Source: Burkholderiales bacterium
Lineage (GTDB): Bacteria > Pseudomonadota > Gammaproteobacteria > Burkholderiales > SG8-39
DNA length: 11,839 nt
NCBI GenBank assembly: GCA_025929745.1
Contig: JAICPQ010000054.1
Span: forward strand, 1-11,839
Direction: 5' to 3'
Position 1 is the stretch's first letter, and each line of letters begins with the position of its first letter. The translations under genes were made by a program, and so were the position numbers. The notes below the pieces were generated by a model. The model was not told the origin of the DNA and searched no databases. It saw only the letters and a list, made by a program, of their open reading frames with translations. Shown here piece after piece: positions 6,924 through 11,839 of the stretch.

Positions 6924-8270
6924 ATGAATCCCACGGAGCTTCGTGCAGGCGCCACCCTTGCCGGTGTCTTCGGCCTGCGCATGCTCGGGCTTTTTCTCAT
7001 CCTCCCCGTGTTCGCGCTGCACGCGCCGCGCCTCGCCGGCGGCGACGACCTCACGCTCGTCGGAGTTGCGCTCGGCGCTTACGGTCTTTCGCAGGCGATC
7101 TTGCAGATTCCGTTCGGCATGGCATCGGACCGCTGGGGCCGCAAGCCGGTGATCTACGTCGGTCTTGTGATTTTCGCCGCCGGCAGCTTCCTCGCCGCCG
7201 CAGCGAGCGACATCTGGACCGCGATCGCCGGGCGCACGCTGCAGGGCGCAGGCGCCATCTCGTCGGTCGTGGTCGCGCTCGCGGCCGACCTCACGCGCGA
7301 ACAGCACCGCACCAAGGTGATGGCGATGATCGGCGCCATGATCGGATTTGCCTTTGCGCTATCGCTCGTCGCAGCGCCGGCGCTTTACGAGCGCATCGGA
7401 ATGGCCGGGCTTTTCGTCCTGACCGGCGTCCTTTGCCTCGCGGCGATGGCGGTCGTCAAGACGCTCGTGCCCGACGCCGTCGCACCGGCGCCGCGCGCCG
7501 CGGCTAGCGGAAAAGGCATACTCGACATCGAGCTTCTGCGGCTCAACTTCGGCATCTTCGTCTTGCACATGGTGCAGATGGCCATGTTCGTCGTCCTGCC
7601 CCCACTGCTGGTGACGGCGGGACTTCCCGGCGCCGAGCACTGGAAGCTTTATCTACCTGTCGTGCTGGCCTCGTTCGCGCTCATGGTGCCCCCCGTACTT
7701 TTGGCCGACCGGCGCAATCGTCCGAAGCCGGTCATGGTCGGGGCAGTCGCGCTGCTTCTGGCCGTGCAGACGGGACTGGCGTTCATGGGAACGACCCTAG
7801 CCGCGCTCGCGGTGCTGCTACTCGCCTTTTTCGCGGCCTTCAATGTTCTGGAAGCCTTGCTGCCCTCGCTGGTTTCCCGCATCGCACCGGCGCATGCGCG
7901 CGGGGCCGCGATCGGCGTCTACAACACTACGCAGACGCTCGGGCTTTTCTTCGGCGGACTCATGGGCGGCTGGGTCGCGGATCGTTATGGAGTATCGGCG
8001 GTATTCACGACATGCGCCTTGCTGGCCGCCCTATGGGGAGCTGTTGCCGCCGGCATGCGCCCGTTGCGGGCGCCGGTCAACGAGCTTTCGAGTCTTACGT
8101 TTTCCATAGCAGCCGAAGTCGATCTCGACGGACTGAGCGAAGCGCTGGCGCGCGTGCGCGGCGTGCGCGAAGCCGAGATCGTGCCGGCGGAGCGCATCGC
8201 GCGGCTCAAGGTCGTGCCTGGGCAGTGGGATGAGCATAGAGTACGTCAACTGATTACTGGGGAGGTTTGA
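6924..8270 (+). CDS. yajR: YajR-like MFS transporter with C-terminal YAM domain
   Basis: A 448-residue inner-membrane protein of the major facilitator superfamily, matching E. coli YajR (454 residues) along its length as I recall it. It opens with FGLRMLGLFLILPVFALH (TM1), followed by motif A as GMASDRWGRK (65-74) between TM2 and TM3, then RTLQGAGA in TM4 and EALLPSLVSR in the C-terminal half. After twelve predicted helices, residues about 386-448 form a soluble domain with the pattern of the ferredoxin-like YAM domain of YajR. It is a predicted proton-driven exporter; the substrate is unknown. ATG 6924 was chosen because the alignment starts there; the frame extends back through the uvrA 5' end but that part is antisense. 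No SD precedes the ATG. It ends one base before ssb, whose SD lies inside the last yajR codons. Confidence 0.9.
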   Translation: MNPTELRAGATLAGVFGLRMLGLFLILPVFALHAPRLAGGDDLTLVGVALGAYGLSQAILQIPFGMASDRWGRKPVIYVGLVIFAAGSFLAAAASDIWTAIAGRTLQGAGAISSVVVALAADLTREQHRTKVMAMIGAMIGFAFALSLVAAPALYERIGMAGLFVLTGVLCLAAMAVVKTLVPDAVAPAPRAAASGKGILDIELLRLNFGIFVLHMVQMAMFVVLPPLLVTAGLPGAEHWKLYLPVVLASFALMVPPVLLADRRNRPKPVMVGAVALLLAVQTGLAFMGTTLAALAVLLLAFFAAFNVLEALLPSLVSRIAPAHARGAAIGVYNTTQTLGLFFGGLMGGWVADRYGVSAVFTTCALLAALWGAVAAGMRPLRAPVNELSSLTFSIAAEVDLDGLSEALARVRGVREAEIVPAERIARLKVVPGQWDEHRVRQLITGEV

Positions 8271-8271
8271 T

Positions 8272-8727
8272 ATGGCATCGGTGAACAAGGTCATCATCGT
8301 CGGCAACCTCGGAGCGGATCCCGAGACGCGCTATCTGCCGAGCGGCGAGGCGGTGACCAACATCCGCGTCGCGACTACCGACCGCTGGAAGGACAAGACG
8401 AGCGGCGAGATGAAGGAGGCGACCGAATGGCATCGCATCGCCTTTTTCGGCCGTCTCGCGACCGTCGCCGGGGAATATTTGAAAAAGGGCTCGCAGGTCT
8501 ACGTCGAAGGAAGCCTGCGCACGCGCAAATGGCAGGACAAGGACGGCCAGGACCGCTACTCGACCGAGATCCGCGGCGATGTGATGCAGATGCTTGGTCG
8601 GCGCGAAGGCGGCGGCGAGCCGCGCGAGCATGCCATCGAAACCAAAGCGTCCGAGCCGAGAGGCGCGCCGCCGTCCAAGAAGCCCGCGGGCAAGTTCGAC
8701 GACATGGAGGACGACATCCCCTTCTAG
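8272..8727 (+). CDS. ssb: SSB, single-stranded DNA-binding protein
   Basis: A 151-residue SSB. The N-terminal OB fold (about 1-108) opens with SVNKVIIVGNLGADPETRY and contains Trp39, Trp53 and Trp87, equivalent to the DNA-stacking Trp40, Trp54 and Trp88 of E. coli SSB. A short, basic and flexible linker (about 110-140) leads to the acidic tail ending EDDIPF, the docking site for repair and replication partners. The linker is shorter than in E. coli SSB (178 residues). A strong SD, GGGGAGG (8259-8265), lies inside the end of yajR and sets the start at ATG 8272. Placement near uvrA with an MFS gene between them is also seen in Pseudomonas. A promoter for the next gene overlaps its last codons. 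Confidence 0.98.
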   Translation: MASVNKVIIVGNLGADPETRYLPSGEAVTNIRVATTDRWKDKTSGEMKEATEWHRIAFFGRLATVAGEYLKKGSQVYVEGSLRTRKWQDKDGQDRYSTEIRGDVMQMLGRREGGGEPREHAIETKASEPRGAPPSKKPAGKFDDMEDDIPF

Positions 8728-8738
8728 CGCTATATAAT
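8711..8738 (+). promoter_or_regulatory. Candidate promoter for the zinc-ribbon gene
   Basis: A perfect -10 box TATAAT at 8733-8738 lies just after the ssb stop, with ACGACA (8711-8716, 4 of 6 to TTGACA) 16 bases upstream inside the last ssb codons. A good SD, AAGGGGA at 8747-8753, precedes the ATG at 8760. This would let the small gene be made independently of yajR-ssb. Confidence 0.5.
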
Positions 8739-8759
8739 TGCTTCGTAAGGGGAATATCT

Positions 8760-9056
8760 ATGCCGATTTACGAGTACCGTTGCGAGCTCTGCGGCCACGA
8801 GCACGAGGTCCTGCAGAAAGTCAGCGAGCCGCCGCTTACCGACTGTCCGTCGTGCCACAAGCCCGGCCTGCAGAAAGTCCTCACCGCCGCGGGCTTCCAA
8901 CTGAAGGGTAGCGGGTGGTATGCCACCGACTTCAAAGGCGGCGCGAAGAAAACCGAAGAGAAACCGAAAACCGAAACGAAGACCGAACCGAAGACCGATT
9001 CCAAACCTGACTCGAAGACCGAGACCAAGTCCGCCGCGGCCGCCTGTACGGACTAA
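8760..9056 (+). CDS. FmdB-family zinc-ribbon protein with Lys/Thr/Glu-rich tail
   Basis: A 98-residue protein. Residues 1-42 form the putative regulatory FmdB-type zinc ribbon, MPIYEYRCELCGHEHE, with Cys8, Cys11, Cys29 and Cys32 as metal ligands, followed by the family's GSGWYATDF (50-58). From about 63 to 90 the sequence is a low-complexity, highly charged stretch of Lys, Thr, Glu, Asp, Pro and Ser, then SAAAACTD. The family's molecular role is not settled; the name comes from a link to formamidase/amide regulation, and most members are uncharacterised small proteins. The SD AAGGGGA (8747-8753) fixes the start. A strong intrinsic terminator follows 21 bases after the stop. Confidence 0.88.
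   Translation: MPIYEYRCELCGHEHEVLQKVSEPPLTDCPSCHKPGLQKVLTAAGFQLKGSGWYATDFKGGAKKTEEKPKTETKTEPKTDSKPDSKTETKSAAAACTD
8952..9029 (+). repeat. Degenerate ACCGAA hexamer-like repeat encoding the zinc-ribbon tail
   Basis: Copies or near-copies of ACCGAA occur at 8952, 8963, 8970, 8987 and 8994, and degenerate forms continue to about 9029. Spacing is irregular (7-17 bases) and the stretch is unusually A-rich for this window. It encodes Lys-Thr-Glu and Lys-Thr-Asp type units of the zinc-ribbon protein's tail, so it is probably a slippage-generated coding repeat. Confidence 0.6.
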
Positions 9057-9077
9057 CGCTCGGCCATTAACCTAGCG

Positions 9078-9103
9078 GGCCCGGCGCGCGCCGGGCCTTT
9101 TTT
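9078..9103 (+). terminator. Strong intrinsic terminator after the zinc-ribbon gene
   Basis: Bases 9078-9097 form a perfect 20-bp palindrome (arms GGCCCGGC and GCCGGGCC around GCGC) followed directly by six T residues at 9098-9103. This is a very stable GC hairpin with a U-tract in the plus direction. It ends only 12 bases before the GTG start of the DUF502 gene, so it may be either a true operon boundary or an attenuator for the genes that follow. Confidence 0.88.
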
Positions 9104-9115
9104 GTCTGCAGGGCC

Positions 9116-9706
9116 GTGAAGAAATACTTCATCACCGGGTTGCTCATCTGGATTCCGCTGGTCATCACCATCTGGGTGCTGAAGCTGGTGGTGGACGTGC
9201 TCGACCAGTCGCTCCTTTTGCTGCCGGTGTCCTGGCAGACGGAAAACTGGCTCGGCGTGCACATTCCCGGTTTGGGCGCCATCCTCACCATCGTTATAGT
9301 CTTTTTGACCGGCCTCCTCGCCACCAATTTCTTCGGCGCGCAGCTGGTCGAGCTCTGGCACGAGATCCTGCATCGCATTCCCGTGGTGAACTCCATCTAC
9401 TCGAGCGTGAAGCAGATCTCGGACACCCTGTTTTCGTCCAGCGGGCAGGCGTTCCGCAAGGCCCTTCTCGTGCAGTGGCCGCAGGAGGGCATGTGGACGA
9501 TCGCGTTTCTCACCGGCACCCCGGGCGGCGGCGTCGCAACGCACCTGCCCCCTGACTGCGTGGCGGTGTACGTGCCGACCACGCCGAACCCGACGGGCGG
9601 CTACTTCGTGATCATCGCGCGCAAGAACGTGGTGGAGCTCGACATGAGCGTGGACCAGGCGCTCAAGTACATCATCTCCATGGGCGTCGTGCCGCCTCAG
9701 AAGTAA
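9116..9706 (+). CDS. DUF502 family inner-membrane protein
   Basis: A 196-residue protein of the DUF502 family, of unknown function. It begins KKYFITGLLIWIPLVITIWVL, with membrane segments at about 6-28 and 51-72, followed by the family's NFFG (71-74), RIPVVNSIYSSVKQ (87-100) and a C-terminal soluble domain with PTTPNPTGGY (about 158-167). I take GTG 9116 as the start because it gives the usual short MKKY-type N-terminus directly before TM1; the upstream CAGGG is only a weak SD. The TAA overlaps the aspS ATG by one base (TAATG), so aspS translation is probably coupled to it. The only visible sequence between it and the preceding gene is the terminator hairpin. Confidence 0.9.
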   Translation: MKKYFITGLLIWIPLVITIWVLKLVVDVLDQSLLLLPVSWQTENWLGVHIPGLGAILTIVIVFLTGLLATNFFGAQLVELWHEILHRIPVVNSIYSSVKQISDTLFSSSGQAFRKALLVQWPQEGMWTIAFLTGTPGGGVATHLPPDCVAVYVPTTPNPTGGYFVIIARKNVVELDMSVDQALKYIISMGVVPPQK

Positions 9707-11475
9707 TGCGCAGCCACTATTGCGGAGAGCTGCGCGCCGCGCTCATCGATCGCACTGTCACCTTGTGCGGATGGGCACACCGGCGCCGCGACCATGGCGG
9801 CGTGATCTTCATCGACCTGCGCGACCGCGAGGGACTGGCGCAGGTGGTATGCGACCCGGATCGGCAAGAGGCGTTCCGCGTCGCCGAGCGCGTGCGCAAC
9901 GAGTTCGTCCTGCGCATCAGCGGAAAGGTGCGGCGCCGGCCCGCCGGTACGGTCAACGCCGAGCTGCCCACCGGTGAGGTGGAGGTCCTCGCGCACGAGG
10001 TGGAGATCCTCAATCCGTCGGCGCCCCCGCCTTTCCAGCTCGACGAGGACAACCTCTCCGAAAGCGTGCGGCTCGAGAACCGCGTGCTCGATCTCAGGCG
10101 CGCCCCGATGCAGCGCAACCTGCGCCTTCGTCACCGCGCGGCGATGGCGGTGCGCCGCTTTCTCGACGAACACGGCTTCGTCGACATCGAGACGCCGGTG
10201 CTCTACAAATCCACTCCGGAAGGCGCGCGCGAATTCCTCGTCCCCTCGCGCCTGCACGACGGGCACTTTTATGCGCTGCCGCAGTCGCCGCAGCTCTTCA
10301 AGCAGATGCTGATGGTCGCGGGCTTCGACCGCTACTACCAGATCGTGAAGTGCTTCCGTGACGAGGATCTGCGCGCCGACCGGCAGCCGGAGTTCACCCA
10401 GATCGATATCGAAACTTCCTTCCTTTCGGAGGAAGACATCCGCGGGCTTATGGAGTCGCTTGTACGCTATCTCTTCCGTGAAGTGATCGGCGTCGAGCTG
10501 CCCGCGCCGTTCCCGGTCCTGACCTACGACGAGGCGATGCGCGATTACGGCACCGACAAGCCGGATCTGCGCATCCCGCTCAAGCTCGCCGAGATCACCG
10601 ATGCCGTGAAGGACGTGGAGTTCAAGGTTTTCTCCGCGCCGGCGAACGAGCCGGGCGGGCGTGTGTGCGCGCTGCGCGTCCCTGGCGGCGGCGCGCTCAC
10701 GCGCGGTGAGCTCGACGGCTATGGCGAGTACGCAAAGACACTTGGCGCCAAGGGCTTGGCGTGGATCAAGGTGAACCAGCGAGCCAAGGGCGCGGAGGGC
10801 CTGCAGTCTCCCATTGTGAAGAACCTGCACGCGCGCTCGCTCGCCACCATCCTCGAAAGAACGGCGAGCGAAGACGGCGATGTCATCTTCTTCGGCGCCG
10901 GCGACGCAGTGACTGTCGACGCGTACATGGGTGCGCTGCGCGATAAGGTCGGCCACGATCGCGATCTCACGGAGAAAGCCTGGCGCCCGCTCTGGGTCGT
11001 CGACTTCCCAATGTTCGAGTTCGACCCCGACAGCCGGCAATGGAAGGCACGCCACCATCCCTTCACCAGCCCGAAGGACGGACATGAGCAGTACATCGAG
11101 TCGGCGCCGCAGAAGGCTTACGCCAAGGCCTACGACATGGTACTGAACGGCTGGGAGATCGGCGGTGGCTCAGTGCGCATCCATCGCCAGGAGATCCAAC
11201 AGACGGTGTTCCGCGCGCTCAAGATGACGGGGGCAGAGCAGCGCGCGAAGTTCGGCTTCCTGCTCGATGCCCTGCAATTCGGCGCGCCGCCGCACGGCGG
11301 CATCGCTTTCGGCTTCGATCGTCTAGTGACGCTGATGGCGGGCGCGGCCGCGATCCGCGATGTCATCGCATTCCCGAAGACGCAGCGCGGCCAGGATCTC
11401 CTCACCGGCGCGCCCACTCCGGTCACTGAAAACCAGCTGCGCGAGCTGCACCTGCGCCTGAGGAATCCGCAGTAG
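9706..11475 (+). CDS. aspS: Aspartyl-tRNA synthetase, probably non-discriminating (Asp/Asn)
   Basis: A 589-residue bacterial-type class IIb synthetase that charges tRNA-Asp with aspartate. An N-terminal OB-fold anticodon-binding domain (about 1-105, GWAHRRRDHGG at 22-32) precedes the class II core with LDLRR, the motif 2 region YYQIVKCFRDEDLRADRQPEFTQ, the bacterial GAD insertion, and motif 3 GIAFGFDRL near the C-terminus. His30 in RRRDHGG and Gly81 in RRRPAG correspond to His31 and Gly83 of the Pseudomonas aeruginosa enzyme, residues tied to also accepting tRNA-Asn; the discriminating E. coli enzyme has Leu at the first of these. This implies the cell makes Asn-tRNA through GatCAB. Translation is probably coupled to the DUF502 gene. 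The RNase gene follows after two bases. Confidence 0.97.
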   Translation: MRSHYCGELRAALIDRTVTLCGWAHRRRDHGGVIFIDLRDREGLAQVVCDPDRQEAFRVAERVRNEFVLRISGKVRRRPAGTVNAELPTGEVEVLAHEVEILNPSAPPPFQLDEDNLSESVRLENRVLDLRRAPMQRNLRLRHRAAMAVRRFLDEHGFVDIETPVLYKSTPEGAREFLVPSRLHDGHFYALPQSPQLFKQMLMVAGFDRYYQIVKCFRDEDLRADRQPEFTQIDIETSFLSEEDIRGLMESLVRYLFREVIGVELPAPFPVLTYDEAMRDYGTDKPDLRIPLKLAEITDAVKDVEFKVFSAPANEPGGRVCALRVPGGGALTRGELDGYGEYAKTLGAKGLAWIKVNQRAKGAEGLQSPIVKNLHARSLATILERTASEDGDVIFFGAGDAVTVDAYMGALRDKVGHDRDLTEKAWRPLWVVDFPMFEFDPDSRQWKARHHPFTSPKDGHEQYIESAPQKAYAKAYDMVLNGWEIGGGSVRIHRQEIQQTVFRALKMTGAEQRAKFGFLLDALQFGAPPHGGIAFGFDRLVTLMAGAAAIRDVIAFPKTQRGQDLLTGAPTPVTENQLRELHLRLRNPQ

Positions 11476-11477
11476 CC

Positions 11478-11807
11478 GTGAGGTGGCTGGCGGGATTCGC
11501 CTGGCTCGTCGCGGCGGGCGCGCTCGCCTTTGTCGCTGAAACGAAGGTTTCTCAGTTGCCGCCCGAGGCGCGCGCTACCCTTGCGCTCATCAAGGCCGGC
11601 GGGCCCTTTCGTTATCCGCAGGACGGTAAGACGTTCCACAACCGGGAGAAAGTGCTGCCTAAACGCGAGCGCGGCTACTACCGCGAGTTCACCGTGACGA
11701 CGCCCGGGGCGCGCGATCGCGGAGCGCGTCGCATCGTCGCCGGTCGCGGCGGCGAGTTCTACTACACCGAGGACCACTACCGCAGTTTCAGGCGCATCAT
11801 CGAGTGA
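11478..11807 (+). CDS. Secreted guanyl-specific ribonuclease (RNase Sa/barnase family)
   Basis: A 109-residue protein from GTG 11478. Residues 1-20 look like a signal peptide or N-terminal membrane anchor (RW then a hydrophobic run to AFVA). The mature part tracks Streptomyces RNase Sa: LPPEA (27-31), GPFRYPQDG (42-50), FHNRE (53-57), GYYREFTV (66-73), TPGARDRGARRI (75-86), YYTEDHYRSF (95-104). By alignment, Glu70, Arg81, Arg85, His100 and Tyr101 match the catalytic Glu54, Arg65, Arg69, His85 and Tyr86, and Asn55-Arg56-Glu57 match the guanine-binding Asn39-Arg40-Glu41. All are present, so it should cut RNA after G. It has no cysteines, unlike RNase Sa with its disulphide. Start choice is less certain: the SD-like TGAGGA lies about 13 bases upstream inside aspS. 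The stop overlaps the next ATG. Confidence 0.9.
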   Translation: MRWLAGFAWLVAAGALAFVAETKVSQLPPEARATLALIKAGGPFRYPQDGKTFHNREKVLPKRERGYYREFTVTTPGARDRGARRIVAGRGGEFYYTEDHYRSFRRIIE

Positions 11808-11839
11808 TGGGCAAGCTCGGTCTGCGGCTGCGCGATGCA
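11807..11839 (+). CDS. Start of an ORF overlapping the RNase stop; candidate barstar-like inhibitor
   Basis: An ATG at 11807 shares its A with the RNase TGA (TGATG) and opens 11 codons, MGKLGLRLRDA, before the window ends. Eleven residues cannot identify a family. The tight coupling to a barnase/RNase Sa-type gene is what one would expect for a barstar-family inhibitor, but this is context only. Confidence 0.4.
   Translation, partial: MGKLGLRLRDA

Noticed and set aside
8427..8759. Upstream extension of the zinc-ribbon frame into ssb
   Set aside because: It lies out of frame inside ssb; ATG 8760 has a clear SD and the MPIYEYRC opening is universal in the family.
9697..11085. Long minus-strand open frame (462 codons) opposite DUF502/aspS
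   Set aside because: It is fully antisense to an unmistakable aspS, and its composition (runs of Arg, Ala, Glu, Val, His) is that of a GC-rich shadow frame with no recognisable domain.
1..11839. CRISPR array, tRNA/rRNA gene, insertion sequence or attachment site
   Set aside because: I looked for regularly spaced repeats, cloverleaf-type sequences, transposase motifs and terminal inverted repeats and saw none; nearly all bases lie in coding sequence.

Overview
The window is about 11.8 kb of GC-rich, gene-dense chromosomal DNA from a proteobacterium, most likely a betaproteobacterium. The grounds are the order uvrA / yajR-type MFS / ssb, then FmdB-type zinc ribbon / DUF502 / aspS, the character of the AspRS sequence, and four-base or one-base overlaps at most gene junctions. 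I see no insertion sequences, phage genes, CRISPR arrays, tRNAs or rRNAs, and there is no gene-free stretch longer than about 65 bases.

Layout. (1) 1-311, minus: the 5' part of a YpfH-like serine hydrolase, divergent from (2) 375-2069, plus: a YddA-like ABC exporter half-transporter with fused membrane and ATPase domains. (3) 4026-2066, minus: a compact cassette of a TetR-family regulator, an alpha/beta hydrolase and a PaaI-like hotdog thioesterase. The last two overlap as ATGA. (4) 6866-4023, minus: uvrA, whose stop codon overlaps the tetR start. (5) 6924-9056, plus: yajR, ssb and a small zinc-ribbon protein, ending in a strong intrinsic terminator at 9078-9103. (6) 9116-11839, plus: a DUF502 membrane protein, aspS, a secreted guanyl-specific ribonuclease of the RNase Sa/barnase family, and the first 11 codons of an overlapping next gene.

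How the parts work together. Most of the window is housekeeping: nucleotide-excision repair (UvrA), single-strand DNA protection (SSB) and tRNA charging (AspRS, with residues typical of the non-discriminating kind). The less ordinary parts are two. First, the tetR-hydrolase-thioesterase cassette has a near-consensus promoter with a perfect 12-bp palindrome in its spacer, and this promoter is written inside the last codons of uvrA. A near-identical palindrome recurs inside codons 12-15 of the hydrolase, so a self-regulated acyl/ester-processing operon is likely. Second, the RNase gene is followed by an overlapping ORF that runs off the window and would be the natural place for an inhibitor such as barstar.

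Nothing here clearly amounts to a wholly new system. The best leads are the promoter embedded in uvrA with its apparent leaderless tetR transcript, the second operator inside a coding region, the terminator hairpin 12 bases before the DUF502-aspS start, and the RNase with its unseen partner.
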